Shown piece after piece: positions 44,287-54,028 of a stretch of 64,000 bases of DNA. The translations under genes and the position numbers were made by a program. Every line of letters starts with the position of its first letter. Within the stretch, counting starts at the first letter, position 1. Origin of the DNA: Azohydromonas australica DSM 1124 (lineage in GTDB: Bacteria > Pseudomonadota > Gammaproteobacteria > Burkholderiales > Burkholderiaceae_C); assembly GCF_000430725.1 (NCBI RefSeq), contig NZ_AUMO01000038.1, positions 105,934 to 169,933 on the forward strand, given 5' to 3'. The notes beneath the pieces are model-generated. The model did no database searches, was not told the DNA's origin, and was given only the letters and a program-made list of their open reading frames with translations.

Positions 44287-44356
44287 TCGTTTTTGAGGGG
44301 TGCACGTCCGACATTGAGCCCGCCACCAACGGCCCCAATACCGAGGAGCGCAACCC

Positions 44357-45697
44357 ATGAACCCGCAACACCAGGCTTCAGTAGCCTCTGCCGAAACTCC
44401 ACGCGGCCCGATGTTCCGATGGGGACAGCTGCTGATAGGCGTCCTGTGCATGGCGATGATCGCCAACCTGCAATACGGATGGACCTTGTTCGTCAACCCG
44501 ATCTCAGACAAGTACGGCTGGTCCCGGGCAGCCATCCAGATCGCCTTCACCATCTTCGTCCTGACCGAAACCTGGCTGGTACCCGTCGAGGGCTACCTGG
44601 TTGACAAGTTCGGCCCCCGGCCGGTCGTGCTGGGCGGCGGCCTGATGTGCGGCCTGGGCTGGGTCATGAACTCCTATGCCGACACCTTGACGATGCTGTA
44701 CTTCGCAGCGGCGGTCAGCGGCATCGGTGCCGGTGCCGTGTACGGCACCTGCGTCGGCAACGCGCTGAAGTGGTTCCCCGACCGCCGAGGGCTGGCGGCG
44801 GGCATCACGGCCGCGGGCTTTGGCGCAGGCTCGGCGCTGACCATCCTGCCCATCACGGCGATGATCAAGTCCAGCGGCTATGAGAACGCCTTCTTCTACT
44901 TCGGCATCGGCCAGGGCCTGATCGTGATGCTGGCGGCGCTGGCGCTGCTGGACCCGAACAAGGTCATGAAGACCATGAAGACGGCGGCCACGACGCTGCA
45001 GCAGTCGCGCCGCGACTACGCGCCTTCCGAGGTGCTGCGCAAGCCGGTCTTCTGGGTGATGTACCTGATGTTCGTGATGGTGGCGGCCGGCGGCCTGATG
45101 GCCACCGCGCAGCTCGCGCCGATCGCCAAGGACTTCAAGATCGCCGACGTATCGGTGAGCATCATGGGTCTGGCGCTGCCGGCGCTGACCTTCGCCATGG
45201 CCATCGACCGCGTGCTCAACGGCCTGACGCGTCCGTTCTTCGGCTGGGTCTCGGACAAGATCGGCCGCGAGCAGACCATGTTCGTCGCCTTTGCCGTCGA
45301 GGCCGCAAGCATCTACGGCCTGTACCAACTCGGCCACAACCCGCTGGCCTTCGTGCTGCTCACCGGCCTGGTGTTCTTTGCCTGGGGTGAGATCTACAGC
45401 CTGTTCCCCTCCACCTGCGCCGACACCTTCGGCTCCAAGTTTGCCGCTTCCAATGCCGGCATGCTCTACACCGCCAAGGGCACTGCCTCGCTGCTGGTGC
45501 CCCTGTCCAGCGTGCTGGTGACCTCCAGCGGCAGCTGGGAGACGGTGTTCACCGTGGCTGCCGTGATGAACGCCGTGGCCGCGCTGATGGCCTGGTTCGT
45601 GCTGCGCCCGATGCGCCGCACGTTCATCGAGCAGGCCCGCCAGGACGGGGCAGCGCAGCAGGCCAAGGACAGCAAGTCCTACGCCGGCGCGGCCTGA
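44357..45697 (+). CDS. oxlT: oxalate/formate antiporter (MFS)
   Basis: This is an inner-membrane exchanger of 446 residues with 12 helices that brings in oxalate and releases formate. NLQYGWTLFVNPISDKYGWS is the OxlT family first helix-loop. VDKFGPRPVVLGGGL (about residues 83-97) is the MFS motif. The conserved helix-11 lysine that binds dicarboxylate is seen in MLYTAKGTASLLVPL. GAGGAG lies upstream of the ATG. The gene is followed by oxc and frc, the cytoplasmic steps. Confidence 0.92.
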   Translation: MNPQHQASVASAETPRGPMFRWGQLLIGVLCMAMIANLQYGWTLFVNPISDKYGWSRAAIQIAFTIFVLTETWLVPVEGYLVDKFGPRPVVLGGGLMCGLGWVMNSYADTLTMLYFAAAVSGIGAGAVYGTCVGNALKWFPDRRGLAAGITAAGFGAGSALTILPITAMIKSSGYENAFFYFGIGQGLIVMLAALALLDPNKVMKTMKTAATTLQQSRRDYAPSEVLRKPVFWVMYLMFVMVAAGGLMATAQLAPIAKDFKIADVSVSIMGLALPALTFAMAIDRVLNGLTRPFFGWVSDKIGREQTMFVAFAVEAASIYGLYQLGHNPLAFVLLTGLVFFAWGEIYSLFPSTCADTFGSKFAASNAGMLYTAKGTASLLVPLSSVLVTSSGSWETVFTVAAVMNAVAALMAWFVLRPMRRTFIEQARQDGAAQQAKDSKSYAGAA

Positions 45698-45845
45698 CGC
45701 TCCAGTCACCACGCCCGTATCCGCCGGCCTTCACGGTCCGGCAAGAGCGGGGCTGCGCCCACGGATGTCCGGGATAACCCGGCATCCGGGGCCGCAATCC
45801 TCCCCTGAAGGTTGCAATCACAACGACGCGATCAATTTTTGAAAA

Positions 45846-45859
45846 TTGACCGCAGTCAA
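45846..45859. promoter_or_regulatory. FNR-like box upstream of oxc
   Basis: TTGACCGCAGTCAA is identical to the boxes at 44273 and 56226 and lies 101 bp before the oxc ATG, in the 263-bp gap after oxlT. It suggests that oxc has its own regulated promoter. Confidence 0.75.
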
Positions 45860-45960
45860 TGGAACAAAACGGGACACCGGGCGAAAGTTCCCACAAGCCC
45901 GGTCCCGATCCCAGACCCACGGCGACATCGCACAGCCACCATCGAAGCACGAGGAACCAA

Positions 45961-47754
45961 ATGTCTATCGTCAGCGAAAAGTCCCCGGCCACCCGCGTGG
46001 CAGCCCTGGCCACCGGCGCGGTGGAGCTGAACGAAGCGCCCGGCGGGCAAGAGCAGGAGCAGCAGCTCACCGACGGCTTCCATCTCGTCATCGACGCGCT
46101 CAAGCTCAACGGCATCGACACCATCTACGGCCTGCCCGGCATTCCCATCACCGACCTGACCCGCCTGGCCCAGGCCGAGGGCCTGCGCGTCATCTCCTTC
46201 CGCCACGAGCAGAACGCCGGCCACGCCGCGGCGGCCGCCGGCTTCCTGACGCAGAAGCCGGGCATCTGCCTCACCGTCTCGGCGCCCGGCTTCCTCAACG
46301 GCCTGACCGCGCTGGCCAACGCCACGACCAACTGCTTCCCGATGATCCTGATCAGCGGCTCCAGCGAGCGCGAGATCGTGGACCTGCAGCAGGGCGACTA
46401 CGAGGAGATGGACCAGCTCAATGCCGCCAAGCCCTTCTGCAAGGCCGCCTTCCGCGTGCTGCACGCCCAGGACATCGGCATCGGCATCGCACGCGCCATC
46501 CGCGCCGCGGTGTCCGGCCGTCCCGGCGGCGTGTACCTGGACCTGCCGGCCAAGCTGTTCTCGCAGACCATGGAGGCCGAGGCCGGCCGCCGCTCGCTGG
46601 TCGAGGTGCGCGACCCGGCACCGCGCCAGCTGCCCGCGCCCGACACCGTGGCGCGCGCGCTGGACCTGCTCAAGGGCGCCAAGCGGCCGCTGATCCTGCT
46701 GGGCAAGGGCGCGGCCTACGCCCAGGCCGACGCCGAGATCCGCCAGCTGATCGAGCGCACCGGCATCCCGTACCTGCCAATGTCCATGGCCAAGGGCCTG
46801 CTGCCTGACACGCACGTGCAGTCGGCCGCCGCGGCGCGCTCCTACGTGCTGGCCGAGGCCGACGTGGTGATGCTGGTGGGCGCGCGGCTGAACTGGCTGC
46901 TGTCGCACGGCAAGGGCAAGACCTGGGGCGCCGAGCCGAAGAAGTTCATCCAGATCGACATCTCGCCCACCGAGATCGACAGCAACGTGCCCATCAGCGC
47001 GCCGCTGATCGGCGACATCGGCTCCTGCGTCTCGGCGCTGCTGGACGGCGTCGGTGCGGGCTGGCAGAAGCCGCCGTCGGAGTGGACCAGCGCCATCGCG
47101 CAGCGCAAGGACAAGAACCTGTCCAAGATGGCGCAGACGCTGGAGGCCACCACCACGGGGCCGATGAACTTCCACAGCGCGCTGGGCGTGATCCGCAAGG
47201 TGGTGCAGGAGCGCCCGGACGCGATGGTGGTCAACGAGGGCGCCAACACGCTGGACTTCGCCCGCAGCATCGTGGACATGTACGAGCCCCGCAAGCGCCT
47301 GGACGTTGGCACCTGGGGCGTGATGGGCATCGGCATGGGCTTCGCCGTCGCGGCGGCGGTGACCACCGGCAAGCCCGTCATCGCCATCGAGGGTGACAGC
47401 GCCTTCGGCTTCAGCGGCATGGAGGTCGAAACCATCTGCCGCTACGAGCTGCCCGTGTGCATCGTCGTCTTCAACAACAACGGCGTCTACAAGGGCACGG
47501 ACGTGAACCAGTCCGGCGGCGCCGACCCGGCACCCACGGTGTTCGTCAAGAACGCCCGCTACGACTTGATGATGACCGCCTTCGGCGGCCACGGCGTCAC
47601 CGTGGTGACGCCCGACGAGCTCGGCCGCGCCATGCGCGAGGCCGTGGCCTCCGGCCGGCCCACGCTGATCAACGCCGTCATCGACGAGACGGCCGGCACT
47701 GAGAGCGGCCGCATCACCAACCTGAATCCGACCCGCGCGGCTACCAAGAAGTAA
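45961..47754 (+). CDS. oxc: oxalyl-CoA decarboxylase
   Basis: This is a thiamine-diphosphate enzyme of 597 residues that decarboxylates oxalyl-CoA to formyl-CoA and CO2. The N-terminal domain has [18 protein letters not shown] and the ThDP-activating Glu in [10 protein letters not shown]. The C-terminal ThDP/Mg site is [20 protein letters not shown] followed by [10 protein letters not shown] 30-residue leader before [16 protein letters not shown] makes it slightly longer than the 568-residue Oxalobacter enzyme. GAGGA precedes the ATG at 45961. frc follows after 48 bp. Confidence 0.95.
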   Translation: MSIVSEKSPATRVAALATGAVELNEAPGGQEQEQQLTDGFHLVIDALKLNGIDTIYGLPGIPITDLTRLAQAEGLRVISFRHEQNAGHAAAAAGFLTQKPGICLTVSAPGFLNGLTALANATTNCFPMILISGSSEREIVDLQQGDYEEMDQLNAAKPFCKAAFRVLHAQDIGIGIARAIRAAVSGRPGGVYLDLPAKLFSQTMEAEAGRRSLVEVRDPAPRQLPAPDTVARALDLLKGAKRPLILLGKGAAYAQADAEIRQLIERTGIPYLPMSMAKGLLPDTHVQSAAAARSYVLAEADVVMLVGARLNWLLSHGKGKTWGAEPKKFIQIDISPTEIDSNVPISAPLIGDIGSCVSALLDGVGAGWQKPPSEWTSAIAQRKDKNLSKMAQTLEATTTGPMNFHSALGVIRKVVQERPDAMVVNEGANTLDFARSIVDMYEPRKRLDVGTWGVMGIGMGFAVAAAVTTGKPVIAIEGDSAFGFSGMEVETICRYELPVCIVVFNNNGVYKGTDVNQSGGADPAPTVFVKNARYDLMMTAFGGHGVTVVTPDELGRAMREAVASGRPTLINAVIDETAGTESGRITNLNPTRAATKK

Positions 47755-47802
47755 GCCGCTTCTCTTCACACCTCACTGCACCCATTGGTCAAGGAGCGAA
47801 TC

Positions 47803-49056
47803 ATGACGACGAAACCTCTCGAAGGCATCCGCATCATCGACTTCACGCACGTGCAGGCCGGCCCGGCGTGCACCCAGCTGCTGGCGTGGTTCGGCGCCGA
47901 CGTGATCAAGGTCGAGCGCCCGGGCTCGGGCGATGTCACCCGCAACCAGTTGCGCGACATCCCCGATGCCGACGCGCTCTACTTCACCATGCTCAACAGC
48001 AACAAGCGCTCGCTGACGCTGGACACCAAGACGGCCGAGGGCAAGGAAGTGTTGGAAAAGCTCATCCGCTGCTCCGACGTGATGGTGGAGAACTTCGGCC
48101 CTGGCGCGCTGGACCGCATGGGCTTCACCTGGGAGCGCATCCTGGAGCTGAACCCTAAGATGATCCTGGCGTCCGTGAAGGGCTTCAGCGACGGCCACCA
48201 CTACTCGGACCTGAAGGTCTACGAGAACGTGGCGCAGTGCGCCGGCGGCGCGGCCTCCACCACCGGCTTCTGGGACGGCCCGCCCACCGTGAGCGCCGCC
48301 GCGCTGGGTGACTCCAACACCGGCATGCACCTGGCCATCGGCATCCTCACCGCGCTGCGCGGGCGCGACAAGACCGGCAAGGGACAGAAGGTCGCCGTGT
48401 CGATGCAGGACGCCGTGCTCAACCTGTGCCGCGTGAAGCTGCGCGACCAGCAGCGCCTGGAGCGCGTGGGCTACCTCAAGGAGTACCCGCAGTACCCGCA
48501 CGGTACCTTCACTGACGTGGTGCCGCGCGGCGGCAACGCCGGCGGCGGCGGCCAGCCGGGCTGGGTGCTCAAGTGCAAGGGCTGGGAAACCGACCCCAAC
48601 GCCTACATCTACTTCACGGTGCAGGACCACGCCTGGCCGCCGATCTGCCGCGCGCTGGGCCGCCCGGAGTGGATCGACGACCCGGCGTACAAGACGCCCG
48701 ACGCGCGCCAGCCGCACATCTTCGAGATCTTCAAGACCATCGAGGAGTGGCTGTCGGACAAGACCAAGTACGAGGCCGTGGACATCCTGCGCAAGTTCGA
48801 CATCCCGTGCTCGCCGGTGCTGTCGATGAAGGAGATCGCCAACGACGAGAGCCTGCGCAAGAGCGGCTCCATCGTGGAGGTGGAGCACAAGAAGCGCGGC
48901 AAGTACCTCACCGTGGGCAGCCCGATCAAGTTCTCGGACCTCAAGCCCGAGATCACCGGCTCGCCGCTGCTGGGCGAGCACACCGACGAGGTGCTGGCCG
49001 AGCTGGGCTACGACGCCGACAAGATCGCCACCTTCCACGCCGTCGGCGTGGTCTGA
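47803..49056 (+). CDS. frc: formyl-CoA:oxalate CoA-transferase (copy 1)
   Basis: This is a class III CoA-transferase of 417 residues that moves CoA from formyl-CoA to oxalate, giving oxalyl-CoA and formate. [17 protein letters not shown] has the active-site Gln, [11 protein letters not shown] the catalytic Asp (about residue 169), and [12 protein letters not shown] the intact tetraglycine loop. TRNQLRDIP carries Gln where Oxalobacter Frc has Trp, as in E. coli YfdW. AAGGAG precedes the ATG at 47803 by 6 bp; the upstream GTG at 47785 is less likely. Confidence 0.95.
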   Translation: MTTKPLEGIRIIDFTHVQAGPACTQLLAWFGADVIKVERPGSGDVTRNQLRDIPDADALYFTMLNSNKRSLTLDTKTAEGKEVLEKLIRCSDVMVENFGPGALDRMGFTWERILELNPKMILASVKGFSDGHHYSDLKVYENVAQCAGGAASTTGFWDGPPTVSAAALGDSNTGMHLAIGILTALRGRDKTGKGQKVAVSMQDAVLNLCRVKLRDQQRLERVGYLKEYPQYPHGTFTDVVPRGGNAGGGGQPGWVLKCKGWETDPNAYIYFTVQDHAWPPICRALGRPEWIDDPAYKTPDARQPHIFEIFKTIEEWLSDKTKYEAVDILRKFDIPCSPVLSMKEIANDESLRKSGSIVEVEHKKRGKYLTVGSPIKFSDLKPEITGSPLLGEHTDEVLAELGYDADKIATFHAVGVV

Positions 49057-49078
49057 GGCCCACGGCGGAGACACGACC

Positions 49079-49681
49079 ATGCGCCCCGTCGTCCGTCTTC
49101 AATCGCCTGCACCGCAGGGCGCGATAGACCATGCGGCCTATCTCGCCCGAGGGGGCTACCGCCTCCTTAAGCGCTGCATCGCGGGCGAGATCGAGTCCGA
49201 CATGGTGCTGCAGAGCGTCGGCGACAGCGGGCTGCGCGGCGTGCACGGGCCGGCCGCCGTGGAGTGGGAGCGCGTGCACGGCGCGCCCACGCCGCGGGCG
49301 ATGGAGGTGTGCGCCGCGGCGGTCGGGCCGGCAGGCCTGGCCGAGCGCGCGCTGCTGGAGCGCGACCCCCACCGCTGCTTCGAGGGCATGCTCATCGCGG
49401 CCTGGGCCGTCGGTGCGTCACGCATCCGCCTGCTCGTGCGCGGCGGGCCGGCGGCGCTGCGCGCCATGCTCGCGGCGGAGCTGCTGAAGCTGCGCGATCG
49501 CCGGCCCTACCCGGGCATGCCGGAGATCGTGCTGGGCTTCGACGATGCGCCGCCTTCCGACGATGGCCTGCCCACGCTGCGGCAAGGCATCCAGACGCTC
49601 TACTGGGTGCCGGACATCCTGGAGCGTGGCGCGGCGTGGTTCGCGTCGCAGGCGCAATGCCGCAGGTGGGCCAGCGCGTGA
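49079..49681 (+). CDS. NuoF/FdsB-like orphan, truncated flavoprotein-subunit homologue
   Basis: This 200-residue protein begins 22 bp after frc. AYLARGGYRLLKR, SGLRGVHGPAAVE and ERDPHRCFEGMLIAAWAVGAS follow the NuoF/FdsB core in order, and QTLYWVPDILERGAAWF matches its TLANVPxI...GAxWF segment. The FMN/NADH loop GRGGAGFP is replaced by GVHGPAAV, the CNADEGEPGTF segment is missing, and the C-terminal 4Fe-4S cysteines are absent. It has no frameshift over 200 codons. It could be a regulatory or assembly paralogue of FdsB, or a gene in decay. Function is not assigned. Confidence 0.7.
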   Translation: MRPVVRLQSPAPQGAIDHAAYLARGGYRLLKRCIAGEIESDMVLQSVGDSGLRGVHGPAAVEWERVHGAPTPRAMEVCAAAVGPAGLAERALLERDPHRCFEGMLIAAWAVGASRIRLLVRGGPAALRAMLAAELLKLRDRRPYPGMPEIVLGFDDAPPSDDGLPTLRQGIQTLYWVPDILERGAAWFASQAQCRRWASA

Positions 49682-49711
49682 TGCGTTTCCCGCGCCGGCC
49701 TCGAACGCCTG

Positions 49712-49751
49712 GAGCCCGCTCGGACTGAGGTAGCGAAGTCCGGGCGGGCTC
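49712..49751. terminator. hairpin terminator between the NuoF-like gene and alr
   Basis: GAGCCCGC/GCGGGCTC arms with inner GGACT/AGTCC pairs form a strong stem, followed by T-rich sequence on the plus strand (CTTTGGTCTTT). It lies in a convergent gap and could end both units. Confidence 0.7.
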
Positions 49752-49792
49752 TTTGGTCTTTCGGACTCAGCCGTCGGCACCGGGCTTCGGCT

Positions 49793-50917
49793 TCACTTCG
49801 CCATCTCCCCCACATACCGCCGCGCATAGCGCGCGCCCAGGCTGGTGAGGATCTCGTAGCCGATGGTGCCCGCCTGCGTGGCCACGGCGTCCACGCCCTG
49901 CCGTTCGCCGATCAGGTCGACCAGGCTGCCGGGCTGCAGCGCCCCGTCGGGCAGCGCGCTGGCGTCCAGCGTGATGGTGTCCATCGACACCTTGCCCACC
50001 AGCGGCAGCGCCACGCCGCCCGTCCAAGCGCAGCCCCGGTTGCTCAGGGAACGCAGCCAGCCGTCGGCATAGCCCACCGCCACCGTCGCGATGCGCGTCC
50101 GTTGACCGCTGCTGTGCCAGCTGTGGCCGTAGCCCACCGGCGTGCCGGGCTCGATCTCGCGCGTCTGGATCACCTTGCCCTGCAGCCGCACCACCGGCCG
50201 CATCGGGTTGTCGGCACCCGCCACCGGCGCCACGCCGTACAGCGCCGCGCCGGGTCGCACCAGGTCGAAGTGGTAGTCCTCGCCCAGGAAGATGCCCGAA
50301 GAGTTGGCCAGGCTCGCCGGTGCGGCCGGCAGCAGTCGCCGCGCGGCCAGGAAGCGCTCCAGCTGCGCCCGGTTGGCTGGGTGCGCCTGGTCCTCGGCGC
50401 ACGCCAGGTGGCTCATCACCCCTGCCACGCGAATGCCTGCCAGGGCCTGCGCGTCGCTGGCCAGGGCGCGCAGTTCCTCGGCCGACAGGCCCAGCCGTGC
50501 CATGCCGGTGTCCACCTGCACGAAGGCGGGCAGCTCGCGGTCCAACCGATGCGCCAGCGCACGCCAGGCGGCGATCTGCGCGGCGCTGTTGAGCACCGGC
50601 AGCACGCCATGCGCCACGAACTCGGCTTCGGCGCCCGGGGTGGGGCCGTGCAGCACGATGAGCGTCGCGCCGACCGGCAGCACGGGCTTGAGCGCCAGCG
50701 CCTCGTCCAGGTGCGCCACGAAGAAGTCGCGGCAGCCGGCGTCGGCCAGCACCGGCGCCACCCGGGCGGCGCCCAGCCCGTAGGCGTCAGCCTTCAGCAC
50801 CGCCGCGCAACGGGCGCTGCCGGCGCGCTCGCGCAGCTGGCGCCAGTTGTCGCGGATGGCCCCCAGGTCGACGCTCAGCACCGCGCCGGCCGTGTCCTGC
50901 CAGAAGGGGCGGCTCAT
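49793..50917 (-). CDS. alr: alanine racemase (catabolic, DadX-like)
   Basis: This is a PLP enzyme of 374 residues that interconverts L- and D-alanine. The PLP lysine lies in AVLKADAYGLGAARVAP (about residues 36-52), and the C-terminal catalytic tyrosine segment includes GKVSMDTITLD. SSGIFLGEDYHFDLVRPGAALYG is conserved. The start overlaps the symporter stop (ATGA). With the symporter and DadA, it forms a D/L-alanine use unit, so the catabolic form is likely. Confidence 0.93.
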   Translation of the reverse strand: MSRPFWQDTAGAVLSVDLGAIRDNWRQLRERAGSARCAAVLKADAYGLGAARVAPVLADAGCRDFFVAHLDEALALKPVLPVGATLIVLHGPTPGAEAEFVAHGVLPVLNSAAQIAAWRALAHRLDRELPAFVQVDTGMARLGLSAEELRALASDAQALAGIRVAGVMSHLACAEDQAHPANRAQLERFLAARRLLPAAPASLANSSGIFLGEDYHFDLVRPGAALYGVAPVAGADNPMRPVVRLQGKVIQTREIEPGTPVGYGHSWHSSGQRTRIATVAVGYADGWLRSLSNRGCAWTGGVALPLVGKVSMDTITLDASALPDGALQPGSLVDLIGERQGVDAVATQAGTIGYEILTSLGARYARRYVGEMAK

Positions 50918-52302
50918 CGCGCCGACCCGGCGGTCCGGCCCGTGAAGCGCGCGGGCACGCCCTGGCGCTCGAAGTAGTCCTGCGTCACCTTGCGCACCAC
51001 CGGCGCCAGCAGCACCAGCGACACCAGGTTCGGGAAGGCCATGAACGCGTTGAGCGTGTCGGACACCAGCCACACGAAGTCCAGGTGCGTCACCGCGCCC
51101 ACCAGCACGAAGCCCGTCCACACCAGCCGGTACGGCTTCTCGACCGAGGTGCCGACCAGGTACTCCCAGCATTTCTCGCCGTAGTAGGCCCAGCCCAGGA
51201 TGGTGGTGTAGGCAAAGATGACGATCGCCACGGCCAGGAAGTGGGCGCCGAAGCCGGGCAGGGCGGTCTCGAAGGCGCTGGAGCTCAGCACCGCGCCCTT
51301 GAGCCCGCTGTTCCAGGCGCCGGTGACGATGAGCACCAGACCGGTCATCGTGCAGACGATGAGCGTGTCGATGAAGGTGCCCATCATCCCGATCAGGCCC
51401 GATTCGGCGGCGTGGCGCGAGCGGCCCGCGGCCTGCGCGATGCCGGCCGTGCCCAGGCCCGCCTCGTTGGAGAAGATGCCCCGCGCCACGCCGTAGCGCA
51501 TCGCCATCATCACCGCCGCGCCGGCAAAGCCGCCGGTGGCCGCGGTCGGGTTGAAGGCGTGGTGGAAGATCAGCCCGAAGGCGGCCGGGATCTGCTCGGC
51601 ATACAGGCCCAGCACCGTCAGCGATACCACCACGTAGCCCACGCACATGAACGGCACGAGCTTTTCGGCCACCGCGCCGATGCGCTTGACGCCGCCCAGC
51701 AGCACGAAGCCGGTGAGCACCATCATCACCACGCCGGAGGCCCAGGGCGAGATGCCGAAGCTCGACGACATCACCTCGGCAATGCTGTTGGACTGCACCA
51801 TGTTGCCGATGCCGAAGCCGGCCAGCCCGCCAAAGATCGCGAAGGCCGTGCCCAGCCAGCGCCAGCGCTTGCCCAGGCCGTTCTTGATGGCGTACATCGG
51901 CCCGCCGACCTGCTCGCCGTGGTCGTCGGTCTCGCGGAAATGCACCGCCAGCACCACCTCGGCGTACTTGGTGGCCATGCCCACCAGCGCCGTCATCCAC
52001 ATCCAGAACAGGGCGCCCGGGCCGCCGATGGCGATCGCCGTGGCGACGCCGGCAATGTTGCCGATGCCCACCGTGGCCGCCAGCGCCGTCATCAGCGCCG
52101 CGTAGGGGCTGATCTCGCCCGCGGCGCCGTCAGCCGGGCGCCGGCCGCGCCAGACCATCAGGAAGCCGGTGCCGATGCGGCGGATGGGCATCAGCTTCAG
52201 GCTCAGCTGCAGGAACAGGCCGGTGCCCAGGATCAGCACCAGCATCGGCGGACCCCAGACGAAATCGTTGATGGCCGTGACGACCGCGGTAATGGTTTCC
52301 AC
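50914..52302 (-). CDS. AGCS-family sodium:alanine symporter
   Basis: This is an inner-membrane symporter of 462 residues with about 11 helices. ATVGIGNIAGVATAIAIGGPGALFWMW (split here as ATVGIGNIAGV and GGPGALFWMW) is the AGCS signature. GGPMYAIKNGLGKRW and IFSNEAGLGTAGIAQAAG are family-typical. It would import alanine or glycine with sodium. It lies between dadA (155-bp gap) and alr (overlap). Confidence 0.93.
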   Translation of the reverse strand: METITAVVTAINDFVWGPPMLVLILGTGLFLQLSLKLMPIRRIGTGFLMVWRGRRPADGAAGEISPYAALMTALAATVGIGNIAGVATAIAIGGPGALFWMWMTALVGMATKYAEVVLAVHFRETDDHGEQVGGPMYAIKNGLGKRWRWLGTAFAIFGGLAGFGIGNMVQSNSIAEVMSSSFGISPWASGVVMMVLTGFVLLGGVKRIGAVAEKLVPFMCVGYVVVSLTVLGLYAEQIPAAFGLIFHHAFNPTAATGGFAGAAVMMAMRYGVARGIFSNEAGLGTAGIAQAAGRSRHAAESGLIGMMGTFIDTLIVCTMTGLVLIVTGAWNSGLKGAVLSSSAFETALPGFGAHFLAVAIVIFAYTTILGWAYYGEKCWEYLVGTSVEKPYRLVWTGFVLVGAVTHLDFVWLVSDTLNAFMAFPNLVSLVLLAPVVRKVTQDYFERQGVPARFTGRTAGSAR

Positions 52303-52457
52303 AGGATGTCTCCTCTATTGGTATGTGTGGAAGCGGTGGGAAAAGGGGAAGGCCCAGCCGGGTGGGCTGGGCGCTCCTGGGCAGGCCCGGCGGCTGATGG
52401 CTGCCGGGCCTTGCCGCGCGCGTACGCGCCCGTGCACGAGGCACGGCTTGAAAAGAC

Positions 52458-53768
52458 TCAGCTCTTGCGAGCCAGTGCCGGCTGCGCCGCCGGCACATGC
52501 ACGGACCGGGCGCCGCGCCCATAGCGCGCGACGGTCAGCCCGTCCATGCTGATCTCGGGCTCACGCCCGCTGATGAGGTCGGCCATGGCGCGGCCGGTGC
52601 CGGCGGCCATGGTCCAGCCGAGCGTGCCGTGGCCGGTGCTCAGGAAGAGGTTGTCGATGTCGGTGCCGCCGACGATGGGCGTGCCGTCCGGCGTCATCGG
52701 CCGCAGGCCAGTCCAGAACTCGGCGCGCGCCACGTCGCCGCCGCGCGGGAACAGGTCGCTGACCACGAACTCCAGCGTGCGCCGGCGCGCCTCGGCCAGG
52801 TTCAGGTCGAAACCCGAAAGCTGCGCCGTGCCGCCGACGCGGATGCGGTCGCCCAGCCGCGTCACCGCGACCTTGTGCGTCTCGTCCATGACGGTCGATT
52901 CCGGCGCGCCGGTAGCGTCGGTGATGGGCACGGTGATGGAGAAGCCCTTGACCGGATAGACCGGCACGTCGATGCCCAGCGGCTTGAGCATCTTCGTGGA
53001 GTAGCTGCCCAGCGCCACCACGTAGCGGTCGGCGCGCAGCACGCCGGCGTCGGTGTGCACGCCGGTGATGCGGCTGCCGCTGCGCTCCAGGCCGTGGATG
53101 CCCACGCCGAAGCGGAACTTCGCACCGCGCGCCTCGGCCATGCGCGCCAGCGCCTGCGTGAACTTGAAGCAGTCGCCGGTCTCGTCGCCGGGCAGGCGCA
53201 GCGCGCCCACGAACTTGTGCTGCGTGTCGGCCAGGCCGGGCTCGACCTGCACGAAGCCGGCGCGGTCCAGCAACTCGAAGGGCACGCCGTACTGCTTGAG
53301 GATCTCGATGTCGGAGGCGGTGGCGTCGAGCTGCTTCTGCGTGCGGAACAGTTGCAGCGTGCCCTGGGCGCGGTCGTCGTACTGGATGCCGGTTTCCTCG
53401 CGCAGCGCGCGCAGGCAGTCGCGGCTGTACTCGGCCAGGCGCACCATGCGGCTCTTGTTGAGGCGGTAGGCGTCCTCGGTGCAGTTGCGCAGCATCGCCA
53501 GCATCCAGCGCCACAGCGCCGGGTCCAGCGAGGGCTTGATGACGAGCGGGCGGTGGTGCATCAGCAACCACTTGATGGCCTTGAGCGGCACGCCCGGCCC
53601 CGCCCAGGGCGACGAGTAGCCGGGCGACACCTCGCCGGCATTGGCGAAGCTGGTTTCCAGCGCCGGGCCGGGCTGCCGGTCCACCACCGTCACCTCGTGG
53701 CCGGCACGGCTGAGGTAGTACGCCACCGAGGTCCCGATCACACCGCTGCCCAATACCAACACACGCAT
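52458..53768 (-). CDS. dadA: D-amino acid dehydrogenase small subunit
   Basis: This is a membrane-associated flavoprotein of 436 residues that oxidises D-alanine to pyruvate and passes electrons to quinones. [20 protein letters not shown] holds the FAD Rossmann motif, [19 protein letters not shown] the DadA hallmark, and [11 protein letters not shown] and [16 protein letters not shown] the C-terminal FAD region. The start at 53768 follows AGGA. A sigma-54-type promoter lies 55-71 bp upstream, and a TyrR/PhhR-like gene diverges. Confidence 0.94.
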   Translation of the reverse strand: MRVLVLGSGVIGTSVAYYLSRAGHEVTVVDRQPGPALETSFANAGEVSPGYSSPWAGPGVPLKAIKWLLMHHRPLVIKPSLDPALWRWMLAMLRNCTEDAYRLNKSRMVRLAEYSRDCLRALREETGIQYDDRAQGTLQLFRTQKQLDATASDIEILKQYGVPFELLDRAGFVQVEPGLADTQHKFVGALRLPGDETGDCFKFTQALARMAEARGAKFRFGVGIHGLERSGSRITGVHTDAGVLRADRYVVALGSYSTKMLKPLGIDVPVYPVKGFSITVPITDATGAPESTVMDETHKVAVTRLGDRIRVGGTAQLSGFDLNLAEARRRTLEFVVSDLFPRGGDVARAEFWTGLRPMTPDGTPIVGGTDIDNLFLSTGHGTLGWTMAAGTGRAMADLISGREPEISMDGLTVARYGRGARSVHVPAAQPALARKS

Positions 53769-53822
53769 GGCCGTCCGTCCTGAAGAGAAGAGCGCCCCCG
53801 CGGGACGCGTTGCGCTCCCTAT

Positions 53823-53839
53823 CGCAACGCCCATGCCAA
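53823..53839 (-). promoter_or_regulatory. predicted sigma-54 promoter of dadA
   Basis: On the minus strand TTGGCATGGGCGTTGCG matches the sigma-54 -24/-12 consensus (TGGCAC-G-N4-TTGCW) except for T at the last -24 base and G at the end. The GG/GC spacing is exact. It lies 55 bp before the dadA ATG. Confidence 0.7.
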
Positions 53840-53900
53840 CTCAGAAAGCTCAATGAAATCAACAGGTTGCGAAAACCGAGCTTGCGCTGAAGGCTTATCT

Positions 53901-53918
53901 TGTACGCAAATCGATACA
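53901..53918. promoter_or_regulatory. TyrR/PhhR-like box in the dadA/regulator gap
   Basis: TGTACGCAAATCGATACA is an 18-bp inverted repeat TGTA-N10-TACA, the size and ends of the TyrR box TGTAAA-N6-TTTACA. It lies about 62 bp upstream of the sigma-54 element, a suitable enhancer distance. Two AATTCAATAC direct repeats (53990-53999, 54009-54018) lie nearer the regulator ATG. Confidence 0.5.
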
Positions 53919-54028
53919 GCACACGGCTCCGAGCCGCATGCCACTGGCAAAAAATCCTTTTAAAACAATAGCTTGCTTACTACGTAGCGAATTCAATACA
54001 CTGTCCGCAATTCAATACGCACCCGAGC

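Larger units (their letters stand above)
43974..44356. other. 383-bp divergent regulatory gap between fdsG and oxlT
   Basis: The gap separates the formate dehydrogenase operon from the oxalate uptake gene. No gene is seen. It contains two FNR-like boxes (44035-44048 and 44273-44286), placed one near each start. Confidence 0.8.

Noticed and set aside
45856..47769. Minus-strand open frame of about 637 codons antisense to oxc
   Set aside because: It is a shadow of the ThDP enzyme gene with no recognisable motif.
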